Source: Gemmatimonadota bacterium (GTDB lineage: Bacteria > Gemmatimonadota > Gemmatimonadetes > Gemmatimonadales > GWC2-71-9). Taken from it: 44,696 nucleotides of DNA. The notes beneath the pieces were generated by a model, which saw nothing but the letters and a program-made list of their open reading frames with translations, made no database searches and was not told the origin of the DNA. Below are positions 37,804-44,696 of this stretch, piece after piece. Positions within the stretch are counted from its first letter, which is position 1. Each line of letters opens with the position of its first letter. A program made the position numbers and the translations under genes. The stretch is taken from positions 1-44,696 of the forward strand of contig JAHECL010000007.1 in assembly GCA_024641745.1 (NCBI GenBank), in the 5' to 3' direction.

Positions 37804-38496
37804 ATGACTGACCGACGCTACACCGAGGACGAGGTCGCCGAGATCTTCAAGCGTGCGGCCGAATCCCAGCAGACTGCCCGACGCCAGCTCCCTGCCGGCG
37901 AGGGCATGACGCTGGCCGATATCCAGGGAATCGGACATGAGGTGGGGATTCCAGCGGAGCTCGTGGCCCAGGCGGCCAGCGACCTTGAACACCGAGGTCT
38001 TCCCGCCTCCGAACGCTTCCTCGGCTTCCCGCTCAAGGTCGGGCGGACCATCGAACTGGACCGGCGGGTGACCGACGAGGAGTGGGATCGCCTCGTGGTC
38101 GACCTGCGGGAGACATTCGATGCGCGTGGCACCGTTCGGAGCAGCGGCTCCTTGCGGGAGTGGACCAACGGCAACCTGCAGGCGTTGCTCGAGCCAACGC
38201 CGACCGGCCACCGGCTGCGCCTCCGGACAACCAACGGCAATGCGCGAAGCCTCATTTCCATGGGGGCCATCGGTATTGGGGCGTTCCTGACCTTCGGTGT
38301 GGTGGCAGCCGCCACGGGAACCCTCGCCGAGGCCGCATCCATCCTGATTTCCTTCGGCCTCATCGGAATCGGTGGCCTGGCCCTGGGGGCGCTCCGGCTG
38401 CCTCGTTGGGCCGCGGCGCGCGCCCGGCAGATGGAAGGGGTCGCTTCGAGGCTGGCGCTCGTGACCAGGTCGCTCCCGCCGGGTGGGGACGAGTGA
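37804..38496 (+). CDS. Membrane protein with N-terminal helical domain, function unknown
   Basis: A protein of 230 residues. The N-terminal part (1-65), MTDRRYTEDEVAEIFKRAAE onward, looks like a helical domain ending in GIPAELVAQAASDLEHRG. I associate this opening with uncharacterised proteins of Gemmatimonadota. Residues 75-145 form a strand-rich soluble domain, followed by two membrane helices (about 150-171 and 176-197) and a basic C-terminal tail. The stop overlaps the next start (GTGA), so the two membrane proteins are probably made together. No known family function can be given. Confidence 0.75.
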   Translation: MTDRRYTEDEVAEIFKRAAESQQTARRQLPAGEGMTLADIQGIGHEVGIPAELVAQAASDLEHRGLPASERFLGFPLKVGRTIELDRRVTDEEWDRLVVDLRETFDARGTVRSSGSLREWTNGNLQALLEPTPTGHRLRLRTTNGNARSLISMGAIGIGAFLTFGVVAAATGTLAEAASILISFGLIGIGGLALGALRLPRWAAARARQMEGVASRLALVTRSLPPGGDE

Positions 38497-38906
38497 GCGT
38501 GGATCGATTGCTGGTGGCCACGGCGGGGCTCTACGCCATCCCCGGGCTGGCGTTGACCTTTGCGCCAGAGGAGGTGCTCCTGGGGCTCGGCGCCCTCCCA
38601 ACGCCGGCTTTCGGCTGGATCGGACAACTCCTGGGCGCCGTCCTGATCGGCATGGCTTTGCTGAACTGGTACCTGCGCCGTTCGGCGATGGGCGGCATCT
38701 ACGGGAGGCCACTCCTGCTGGCCAACCTGACCCCGCTCACCATCGCCTTCTTTGCGACTCTGCGCCTCTGGGCCGGCGCGGGGACGATGCTGTACGCCGT
38801 CGCCACGGCGATCCTGGGCGTGTTCACCGTCGCATATGGAGGGCGACTCTTCCGGACGCCGGCGGCGGTAGGGGCGCCGCCTGAATCAGGCGTCTCATCG
38901 GCATGA
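38493..38906 (+). CDS. Four-helix membrane protein, function unknown
   Basis: A protein of 137 residues, GTG start at 38493 overlapping the upstream stop. About four hydrophobic helices are seen (6-24, 42-60, 72-91, 97-116), separated by short loops (LTFAPEEVLLGLGALPTPAF, NWYLRRSAMGGIYGRP). The pattern resembles small DoxX/DUF4345-like membrane proteins, but no motif is decisive. Translational coupling to the preceding gene suggests joint action in the membrane. Confidence 0.7.
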   Translation: MSVDRLLVATAGLYAIPGLALTFAPEEVLLGLGALPTPAFGWIGQLLGAVLIGMALLNWYLRRSAMGGIYGRPLLLANLTPLTIAFFATLRLWAGAGTMLYAVATAILGVFTVAYGGRLFRTPAAVGAPPESGVSSA

Positions 38907-38922
38907 TGTCCCCTGGCATGCC

Positions 38923-40026
38923 GTGAAGGACTGGCTGATGGTACCCTGCCTCGGACTGATCGCATGCGCCGGCCGGGATGCGGTCCCGCCGCCCTGCCCC
39001 CCTCGATTCGAGGCGACCGCATGGGAGGCGGCCGACCTCCTCTTCCGGCGCGATTCCTTCTGGGTCGGCGGCGACGGCGCCTACTCGGTCGACCTTGGGA
39101 CTGGGCAGGTGTTGTGGCTCTTCGGGGACAGCTGGATCGACCCGGTGGGCAGGCATTCCCGACAGAGCCCCTCCGCAGAAATGGTCAGCAACACCCTCGC
39201 CATCCAAAAGGGGTATGACCCCGCCACTGCCAGCATGCGGTTCTTCTGGCGCTCGAACGCCGACGAGGTCCCGACAGCATTCTTCCCAGATGAGAGCGAG
39301 GCCCGCTACTGGCCGGGCGACGGCATCCTCCTCCGCGATCGCCTCCTGCTCTTCCTGATGAAGGTTCGGAGCGTTCCCACCGGATTGGGCTTCGAGGTGT
39401 ATGACTGGGAAGCGGTGCTGGTCCGCAATCCCGAGGCCGATCCCACCGAGTGGGACATGACCTGGCTCGAAACGCCAGTGAACAACCTCCAGGTGATCGT
39501 CGGATCCGCCAGTGTCCTGGTCGAGGATGGATTCGTCTATGCCTACAGTTCGCGTGAGCCGAGTGGAGGCGATGTCTACCTGGTTCGCTGGCCCGAACCG
39601 GAGGCCTACGCCGGCAATCTTGCTGGCATTGAATGGTGGGCAGGCGACGCGGGTTGGATCATCGCCGACTCTGGATCCTTCGATCCACAGCCCGTCCTGC
39701 GGGGAGGTGGAACGGAGTTCACGGTGCATCGCCATGGCCGGGACGCCTGCTTCCTGCAGGTCCAGTCCGTCGGGTTTGGACCGGCAGTCCTCACCATGCG
39801 CTCCGCCGCGTTCCTCACCGGCCCGTGGGGAGGGGCTGACACGCTCTACCGTCCGCCCGAATTCGACAGGGCCGGCATCATGATCTATCAGGGAAAGGCG
39901 CACCCGCAGCTGTCGGGGGCCGATATCGTGCTCACCTATTCCACCAATCATTTCCATTTCCAGTCCCAGATCGAGGACTCGATGATCTACTATCCCCGGT
40001 TTGTGCGGCTGACGGAGACCCGGTGA
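38923..40026 (+). CDS. DUF4185-like secreted lipoprotein
   Basis: A protein of 367 residues. The leader MKDWLMVPCLGLIACAG ends in lipobox LIAC (Cys15). The mature part begins with a DLLFRRDSFWVGGDGAYSVD segment and the motif LWLFGDSWID, and later has NNLQVIVGSASVLVEDGFVY, YLVRWPEP and LTYSTNHFHF. These are the recurring strands of a five-bladed propeller as in DUF4185/DUF5005 and glycoside-hydrolase-43-like proteins. Catalytic residues cannot be assigned. Start GTG 38923 lacks a good ribosome-binding site, and ATG 38938 is an alternative giving a very short leader. Its stop overlaps the GNAT gene start (GTGA). Confidence 0.78.
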   Translation: MKDWLMVPCLGLIACAGRDAVPPPCPPRFEATAWEAADLLFRRDSFWVGGDGAYSVDLGTGQVLWLFGDSWIDPVGRHSRQSPSAEMVSNTLAIQKGYDPATASMRFFWRSNADEVPTAFFPDESEARYWPGDGILLRDRLLLFLMKVRSVPTGLGFEVYDWEAVLVRNPEADPTEWDMTWLETPVNNLQVIVGSASVLVEDGFVYAYSSREPSGGDVYLVRWPEPEAYAGNLAGIEWWAGDAGWIIADSGSFDPQPVLRGGGTEFTVHRHGRDACFLQVQSVGFGPAVLTMRSAAFLTGPWGGADTLYRPPEFDRAGIMIYQGKAHPQLSGADIVLTYSTNHFHFQSQIEDSMIYYPRFVRLTETR

Positions 40027-40502
40027 GGACGCCACGCCTCGCCGGCCCTGCCGATCTTCCGGCCATCACGCGCCTGATCAACACCGCCTACCGTGTGGAA
40101 GCGTTCTTCATCCGGGGGGATCGCACCACGGAGCAGGAGCTCCGGACGCGCCTCGAGGGCCGCCGCTCCGACTTCCTGGTCATCGAGGATCCCCTGGACG
40201 ATGCACTGGTGGGGGCGGTCTATCTGGAGCTGCGGGGCGACTGCGGACACTTCAGCATGCTCTCCGTGGACCCGGCGAGGCAGGGCACCGGCCTCGGACG
40301 CCGGCTCGTCGAGGCCGCGGAGACATACTGCCGTGCGGCGGGCTGCACCGCGGTCGAAATCGATGTCGTCAACCTCCGGACCGAGCTGCCGGCCTTCTAC
40401 GCCAAGTTCGGGTACCGGACCACCGGGACCTCCCCCTTCCCCGCGCCGGCAAAGCTGACCCAGCCCATTCACCTGATCGTCATGCGCAAGCCGCTCGCCT
40501 GA
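40023..40502 (+). CDS. GNAT family N-acetyltransferase
   Basis: A protein of 159 residues with the GNAT fold. Acetyl-CoA binding motif A reads SVDPARQGTGLGRRLVEAAE (about 88-107), with the pyrophosphate loop RQGTGLG. The final strand and Tyr region is NLRTELPAFYAKFGYRTTGT, ending in a C-terminal strand. The N-terminal part (AGPADLPAITRLINTAYR) is typical of amino-group acetyltransferases. Substrate is unknown. The GTG start overlaps the previous stop. The partner downstream is not a ribbon-helix-helix protein, so this is unlikely to be a GNAT toxin. Confidence 0.88.
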   Translation: MRTPRLAGPADLPAITRLINTAYRVEAFFIRGDRTTEQELRTRLEGRRSDFLVIEDPLDDALVGAVYLELRGDCGHFSMLSVDPARQGTGLGRRLVEAAETYCRAAGCTAVEIDVVNLRTELPAFYAKFGYRTTGTSPFPAPAKLTQPIHLIVMRKPLA

Positions 40503-40609
40503 CCCCTCCGCCCGCCTAAACCCCGCCGCAGCAATCCTCTAGCTTCATTCATCGCACCTTCATCTTTCCTTCACGGCACCCCGATCAAACTCATGCACGC
40601 ACTCTTCAC

Positions 40610-40629
40610 ATGTACCTGTGAGCGTACGT
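40610..40629. promoter_or_regulatory. Imperfect inverted repeat ATGTAC-n8-GTACGT, candidate Phd/YefM operator
   Basis: ATGTAC (40610-40615) and GTACGT (40624-40629) face each other across 8 bases, directly before the ATG at 40631. YefM-type antitoxins bind operators with TGTACA cores, so this fits self-control by the antitoxin-like product. Upstream, TAGCTTCA at 40540-40547 is a possible -10 box. Confidence 0.5.
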
Positions 40630-40630
40630 C

Positions 40631-40936
40631 ATGACGAACCGCAAACTGCCCCGCCTCTCCCCGTCCCAGGACGTCCGTCCGGTCACCGAATTCCGGGCGC
40701 ACGCTTCCGCGTTCCTCCAACAGATCCGCGATACCAAGCGGGCCGTCATCCTGACCCAGCACGGGCGGTCCGCCGCCGTGCTGCTCGATGTGGCGGTCTA
40801 TGAGGATCTGCTCGGGGAGCTGACGCTCCTGCGCGAGAACCGGGCGCGGCCCAGGCAGCCCGAGTCGCCTCCCGACGCCGCCCACCACGACAGCGACGAC
40901 CTGGCCGAGCGCCGCCGCTTCGGCCCCTCGACCTGA
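40631..40936 (+). CDS. Phd/YefM family antitoxin-like protein, without a toxin gene
   Basis: A protein of 101 residues. The N-terminal DNA-binding fold is typical: RPVTEFRAHASAFLQQIRDT, then KRAVILTQHGRSAAVLLDVAVYEDL (about 17-60), matching the Phd/YefM pattern TEFR..A...L......P..IT..G...AVL...Y. The C-terminal tail is polar and disordered-looking (PRQPESPPDAAHHDSDDLAE) where a toxin-binding segment would be. No RelE, YoeB, Doc or PIN toxin gene lies next to it. It is 11 bases before korA and so leads the 2-oxoacid oxidoreductase operon. I infer that it may act as an ordinary transcription factor. Confidence 0.85.
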   Translation: MTNRKLPRLSPSQDVRPVTEFRAHASAFLQQIRDTKRAVILTQHGRSAAVLLDVAVYEDLLGELTLLRENRARPRQPESPPDAAHHDSDDLAERRRFGPST

Positions 40937-40947
40937 GGATCTCCCAC

Positions 40948-42828
40948 GTGACTGCCACCTCTTCCCCTGTCGCCCCCGTCGCCACCCGCCTGGCCGAGCA
41001 CACCATCGAGATCGTCTCGGATTCCGGCGAAGGCGCCCAGAAGTGCGGCCAGATCTTCGGCGCCGTCTCCGCCAAGATGGGCAATGGCGTCTGGACCGTC
41101 GAAATCATCCCCGCCGAAATCCAGCCGCCGCCCCGCATCCCCGAGGGCGCCAGCGGCTACCGGATCCGCCTCGGCGCGGGGACGGTCACCAACTGGGGTG
41201 ACGCCACCAACCTGGCCCTCGCCTTCAACGAACAGGTCCTCGTCGCGCGACACCGGCTCGGCGCCCTGGCGCCGGACGCCGTCCTCCTCATCGAGGACAA
41301 GTGGGCCACCCACGAGGACGCCGACATCCGCACCGCCTGGGCCGAGGCGATGGCCGAACTGGCGACACGACCCTACCGGATCATCCCCGTTCCGATGGAA
41401 ACAGAGTGCCTGACGCTGGTGGACAATGCCCGCAAGGGGAAGAACATGTTCGCCCTCGGCATCCTCGCCTGCATCTACGGGCGGGACATGGAGCGGATCA
41501 AGGAGCAGATCGCCCACGCCTTCCGGAAGAAGAGCGAAGCGGTCTACGAGCAGAACGTCGCGCTGCTGGAGCTGGGCCGGAACTGGGCTGAGGAGCACAT
41601 CGACTTCCGGATCGAGGTCACCCCGGCGCCGATGACCGAACCGCTGGTCGTGATGAACGGCAACGAGGCACTCGGCCTCGGCGCGATTGCGGCGGGGATG
41701 GAACTCTGCGCGATGTACCCCATCACCCCCGCGACCTCGGTCTCCCACTACCTCAGCGAGGTCTTCGAGCGGTTCGGGGGGATCGTCCACCAGGCGGAGG
41801 ACGAAATCGCGGCCGCGGGCGTGGCGATCGGGTCCAGCTACGCCGGCAAGGTGGCCTTCACCGTCACCTCCGGCCCGGGACTCGCGCTCAAGACCGAGTT
41901 CCTCGGCCTCGCCATCATGACCGAGATCCCGCTGGTGCTCATCGACGTGCAGCGGGGCGGCCCCAGCACCGGACTCCCGACCAAGGTCGAACAGTCGGAC
42001 CTGCTTGCGGCGCTCTATGCCAGCCCGGGCGACGCCCCGCACGTGGTCGTGGCACCCGCCACCATCGAGGAGTGCTTCCACATCATGGTCACCGCCCGGC
42101 GGATCGCCGAGGCGTTCCGCACCGTGGTGATGGTCCTCTCCGATGCGAACCTGGCCACCGGTGTGACACCCTTCCCCCGCCCGAAGGGGGATGTGCGCTG
42201 GCAGGCGGATCCGATCGATCTCGCGCCGGTGCCCGAGGGCCAGAAGGCCTATCAGTGGGACGCCGAGACGGGCCTCTCCCGCCGGATCGTCCCCGGACAG
42301 CCCGGTGGCGCCTACACGGTGACCGGCCTCTCGCACGACGAAGGCAGCAAGGTGGCCTACAGCTCGGGGGTGCATCAGCGGAGCTCGGCGATGCGGAGCC
42401 GCAAGCTGGCGGTGCTGCAGAGCCTCCTCGCGCCCCCGACCGTCTATGGCGACGCCGAGGGCGACCTCCTCCTGATTGGATGGGGGAGCACCAAGGGCGC
42501 CATCGAGGAGGCCGTGGACCGGGCGCGGGCGGAAGGCATCCGGGTCTCGTCCGTCCACCTCCGCTTCCTGTCACCGCTCGAGCCGGGGCTCAAGGCGATC
42601 TTCTCGAAGTTCGCCAGGGTCTGCACCGTCGAAATCAACTACAGCGACGAACCGGGCGACCCCTACATCACCGAGGAGAATCGCCGGATAGGCCAGCTGG
42701 CCTGGGTGCTCCGGGCGACGACCCTGGTGGACATCGACTGCTGGACCCGCGTGCCGGGCGAGCCGCTGCGGCCCGGTTCCATCCTTGACGCCATCCGCGA
42801 GCGCACGCCGCGGGGAGGTGCCGCATGA
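40948..42828 (+). CDS. korA: 2-oxoacid:acceptor oxidoreductase, gamma-alpha fused subunit
   Basis: Large subunit of a thiamine-diphosphate, ferredoxin-linked 2-oxoacid oxidoreductase, probably 2-oxoglutarate (KorA) in the TCA cycle; 626 residues. The first 225 residues are the gamma domain (SDSGEGAQKCGQIFGAVSAK, DAVLLIEDKWAT), fused to the alpha domain (GNEALGLGAIAAGMELCAMY, YPITPATSVSHYL, HQAEDEIAAAGVAIGSSYAG, TSGPGLALKTEFLGLA, DVQRGGPSTGLPTKVEQSDL). The YPITP loop contacts substrate. This two-subunit form has only the beta-subunit iron-sulfur cluster and differs from four-subunit archaeal enzymes. GTG 40948 is the start, with GGAT 8 bases before. Its stop overlaps korB (ATGA). 2-oxoglutarate rather than pyruvate is inferred from the fused layout only. 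Confidence 0.93.
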   Translation: MTATSSPVAPVATRLAEHTIEIVSDSGEGAQKCGQIFGAVSAKMGNGVWTVEIIPAEIQPPPRIPEGASGYRIRLGAGTVTNWGDATNLALAFNEQVLVARHRLGALAPDAVLLIEDKWATHEDADIRTAWAEAMAELATRPYRIIPVPMETECLTLVDNARKGKNMFALGILACIYGRDMERIKEQIAHAFRKKSEAVYEQNVALLELGRNWAEEHIDFRIEVTPAPMTEPLVVMNGNEALGLGAIAAGMELCAMYPITPATSVSHYLSEVFERFGGIVHQAEDEIAAAGVAIGSSYAGKVAFTVTSGPGLALKTEFLGLAIMTEIPLVLIDVQRGGPSTGLPTKVEQSDLLAALYASPGDAPHVVVAPATIEECFHIMVTARRIAEAFRTVVMVLSDANLATGVTPFPRPKGDVRWQADPIDLAPVPEGQKAYQWDAETGLSRRIVPGQPGGAYTVTGLSHDEGSKVAYSSGVHQRSSAMRSRKLAVLQSLLAPPTVYGDAEGDLLLIGWGSTKGAIEEAVDRARAEGIRVSSVHLRFLSPLEPGLKAIFSKFARVCTVEINYSDEPGDPYITEENRRIGQLAWVLRATTLVDIDCWTRVPGEPLRPGSILDAIRERTPRGGAA

Positions 42829-43781
42829 CTGCCACCTGCGGGCTCCTGCCGGTCCTCGAACCGGCGGAACACGAAGCCCACTATGAAATCACCGACTACG
42901 AGGGCGCCCGGGCCCGCTGGTGCCCCGGCTGCGGCGATCACTCCATCCTCGCCTCGGTGCAGAAGCTCCTCTCGGCCGAGCAGCTGACCCCCGAGCAGAC
43001 GGTGTTCGTCTCGGGGATCGGCTGCTCCAGCCGCTTCCCGCACTACCTGCGGACCTACGGATTCCACGGGATCCACGGCCGGGCGCTCCCGGTCGCGACG
43101 GGGATCAAGCTGACGCGGCCTGACCTGCAGGTCTTCGTGGTGATGGGCGACGGCGACTGCACCTCGATCGGGGCCGCGCACTGGGTCCACGCCCTGCGCT
43201 ACAACGTGAATCTCACGGTGCTGCTGCTCGACAACGGCATCTACGCCCTGACCAAGAAGCAGACCTCGCCGACCACGCCGCAGGGGTTCGTCAGCAATAC
43301 CTCTCCGGAGGGCGGCGTCCTGCCCTCCCTGAACCCCCTGTCGGTGGCGCTCGGCGTGACCAACGCCTCGTTTGTGGCGCAGACGGCGGAGTGGTCGCCG
43401 GCGCACCTCTACGCCACGCTGCGCGCCGCCTACCATCACCGTGGCCTGAGCTTCGTCCGCATCCTGCAGCGGTGCCCCATCTACTCCACCGCGGTGTATC
43501 AGGCGGCGGTCCAGGATCCGGCACGGATCGCCCTGCTGGTCCACGACGACGGCGTCGTGGTCCCCGAAATCGAGAAGATCTACAAGTCGCAGGTGGCGCA
43601 CGACCCGCACGACCTGGCCGCCGCCCGGCGAATCGCGGACGCCACCGACCACATCCACCTCGGGGTGCTCTACCGCGATCCGAGCCGGCTCCGGTACGAC
43701 GAGATTCGCCGCGTGCCGCCGCGGACGGCGGAAGAGCGGCTCACCCTGATCGACGCGGAGCTGGATCGCTATGCCGTCTGA
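42825..43781 (+). CDS. korB: 2-oxoacid:acceptor oxidoreductase, beta subunit
   Basis: Thiamine-diphosphate and [4Fe-4S]-binding subunit, 318 residues. Cluster ligands are all visible: Cys33 and Cys36 in WCPGCGDHS, Cys67 in GIGCSSRFPHY, and Cys217 in RCPIY. The TPP/Mg2+ motif is MGDGDCTSIG (GDG at 108-110), followed by LLDNGIY. The QTSPTTPQG loop is typical of two-subunit enzymes. It oxidatively decarboxylates a 2-oxoacid to acyl-CoA and reduces ferredoxin. Start ATG overlaps the korA stop, and its own end overlaps the next gene by 11 bases. Confidence 0.94.
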   Translation: MTATCGLLPVLEPAEHEAHYEITDYEGARARWCPGCGDHSILASVQKLLSAEQLTPEQTVFVSGIGCSSRFPHYLRTYGFHGIHGRALPVATGIKLTRPDLQVFVVMGDGDCTSIGAAHWVHALRYNVNLTVLLLDNGIYALTKKQTSPTTPQGFVSNTSPEGGVLPSLNPLSVALGVTNASFVAQTAEWSPAHLYATLRAAYHHRGLSFVRILQRCPIYSTAVYQAAVQDPARIALLVHDDGVVVPEIEKIYKSQVAHDPHDLAAARRIADATDHIHLGVLYRDPSRLRYDEIRRVPPRTAEERLTLIDAELDRYAV

Positions 43782-44696
43782 ATCGAACCTCGCACTGGCG
43801 ATGGAGGCGATGGCGCAGCCCATCGCCGAATTCCGCGGCCTCATCGAGGGCGCCCTGGCGCAGGCCGAGGCCTTCCTCGTGGAACAGGGCGCGGATACGG
43901 ACCAGCGCGCCGCCCGTGCCGGCAGTGAGCTGGGCCTGTTCGGGTCCGGGCGCATCGACGCCACCCGGTTTGCCGAGCTCTTCCCGGCCGTCCCCCCCGT
44001 GGACCCGGCGGCCGTCGCCGCACTGCATCGTGCCATCGCGACCCTGCAGGCGCTTCGTGACCGGGGAGCCGAGGCCTTCGTGGTGCAGCTCCCGAAGGGC
44101 GGCCGGCTGGGCGTGGCGGTCGGCGATGCCCTGGCGGAAATCGGGCGGGCCTTCGGCGCCGTCGTCCTCGCCGAGGTGGTCCGCGGCGGGCGCTACCACG
44201 GGAAGGAGCACGACCTCCTCCTCGATCCGCTCGAGTTCCGCGCCTGGAGCAAGGCGGCGCGACGGTATGCGCCGCCGCTCATCGTGTCGCTCGAGGGCAG
44301 CGACCTCCATGTGGGCGCCCTGAGCGACTACGCCGATGGCCGGGAGAAGATCGTCCTGGTCGTCCGGGGAGCCGCCCCGCCCGCGCCACTGGCCCGCTGC
44401 ATCACGCCAGGCACCCTTGTGCTGCAGACGGCGGACGGATCGGGGCTCGACCGGGTGGCCACCTTCGACGGACCGGCGGTGGCGGCAGTCGTGCCGGAAG
44501 GCGCCGCGGTCTTCCTCCATGACCCGATGGCCGGCAGGGAGCCGTGGCAGCGTCTGACGGTGCGGACCCTTGGCGAGCCGCCGCGGCACGGCGTCGGCGG
44601 CATGAGCGCCTGGCAGATGGCCGAGGACCGGACGCTCCTCAGCGACCTCGGCCGAACCCCCTTCACCATCCCCGTCAGCGGCGGGACCGCCGCCCC
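43771..44696 (+). CDS. Unrecognised protein coupled to korB, 3' end beyond the right edge
   Basis: ATG 43771 lies 11 bases inside the end of korB, with GGAG about 9 bases ahead, and the frame stays open for 308 codons to the window edge. No signal peptide or membrane helix is seen. The N-terminal 80 residues are helical (FRGLIEGALAQAEAFLVEQG, GSELGLFGSGRIDATRF). A mixed domain with RGAEAFVVQLPKGGRLGVAV, a basic patch and DLLLDPLEFR follows. Later, ARCITPGTLVLQTADGSG and VPEGAAVFLHDPMAG vaguely recall the swivelling phosphohistidine domain of PEP-utilising enzymes, but I do not trust this. I recognise no family. Overlap with korB suggests a partner, electron carrier-related or assembly role for the oxidoreductase. 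Confidence 0.75.
   Translation, partial: MPSESNLALAMEAMAQPIAEFRGLIEGALAQAEAFLVEQGADTDQRAARAGSELGLFGSGRIDATRFAELFPAVPPVDPAAVAALHRAIATLQALRDRGAEAFVVQLPKGGRLGVAVGDALAEIGRAFGAVVLAEVVRGGRYHGKEHDLLLDPLEFRAWSKAARRYAPPLIVSLEGSDLHVGALSDYADGREKIVLVVRGAAPPAPLARCITPGTLVLQTADGSGLDRVATFDGPAVAAVVPEGAAVFLHDPMAGREPWQRLTVRTLGEPPRHGVGGMSAWQMAEDRTLLSDLGRTPFTIPVSGGTAA

Noticed and set aside
40023-40936. GNAT gene and Phd-like gene as a toxin-antitoxin pair
   Set aside because: GNAT toxins pair with ribbon-helix-helix antitoxins encoded upstream. Here a Phd-type gene lies downstream after a 128-base gap with its own operator.

Overview
The window is GC-rich, tightly packed bacterial chromosome with about 40 protein genes and no rRNA, tRNA, CRISPR array, insertion sequence or prophage that I can recognise. 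The gene content suggests an aerobic heterotroph of the Gemmatimonadota or a close relative: many small lipoproteins, a membrane-anchored BTAD regulator, GTG starts, ATGA/GTGA stop-start overlaps, and families I associate with that phylum. The phylum is an inference, since no marker RNA is present.

Layout. (1) 1-6700: the 5' part of an RNase E/G gene on the minus strand, an acyl-CoA dehydrogenase, then plus-strand genes for a secreted glucose/sorbosone-type dehydrogenase, a small membrane-anchored protein and an HdeD-like membrane protein, and a short RecQ helicase on the minus strand. (2) 25236 down to 6770: one unbroken minus-strand run of 16 genes. Its upstream half is housekeeping and magnesium handling: aspS, phoH-like, ybeY, two CNNM/CorC-type proteins, mgtE. 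Its downstream half is a catabolic block: meaB GTPase, the large subunit of a B12-dependent acyl-CoA mutase, a baeRF-like protein, the B12-binding small subunit, an acyl-CoA carboxylase carboxyltransferase, a lipoprotein subtilase, a two-gene AtuA, an enoyl-CoA hydratase and a tiny membrane protein. The mutase carries Phe97 and Gln215, the pair typical of isobutyryl-CoA mutase, not the Tyr/Arg pair of methylmalonyl-CoA mutase. The block therefore probably handles branched acyl-CoAs (isobutyryl, isovaleryl or terpenoid type) and not simply propionyl-CoA. (3) 25398-29621, plus strand: rlmN, then the glyoxylate-shunt pair aceB-aceA closed by a good hairpin terminator.

(4) 29823-35142: a 949-residue BTAD regulator with an N-terminal DNA-binding domain, one membrane helix and a TPR-like C-terminal part. 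It is divergent from two tandem lipoproteins built of HAF-like repeats. The 128-base intergenic region holds three CCTGAC repeats spaced 10-11 bases apart, ending about 9 bases before an AT-rich -10-like box, which is the usual geometry of SARP operators. This is my best candidate for an undescribed sensing or surface system. (5) 35217-40502: small membrane proteins, lipoproteins, a PqqB-like metallo-beta-lactamase-fold protein with a Tat-type leader, a CPXCG zinc-ribbon protein, a DUF4185-like lipoprotein and a GNAT acetyltransferase. (6) 40610 to the right edge: an orphan Phd/YefM antitoxin-like protein with a TGTAC-type operator in front of korA-korB (2-oxoacid:ferredoxin oxidoreductase) and an unrecognised gene that overlaps korB and runs off the edge.

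Taken together, branched acyl-CoA catabolism, the glyoxylate shunt and a ferredoxin-linked 2-oxoacid oxidoreductase fit a life on organic acids, lipids and amino acids, with secreted peptidase and sugar-oxidising lipoproteins feeding it.
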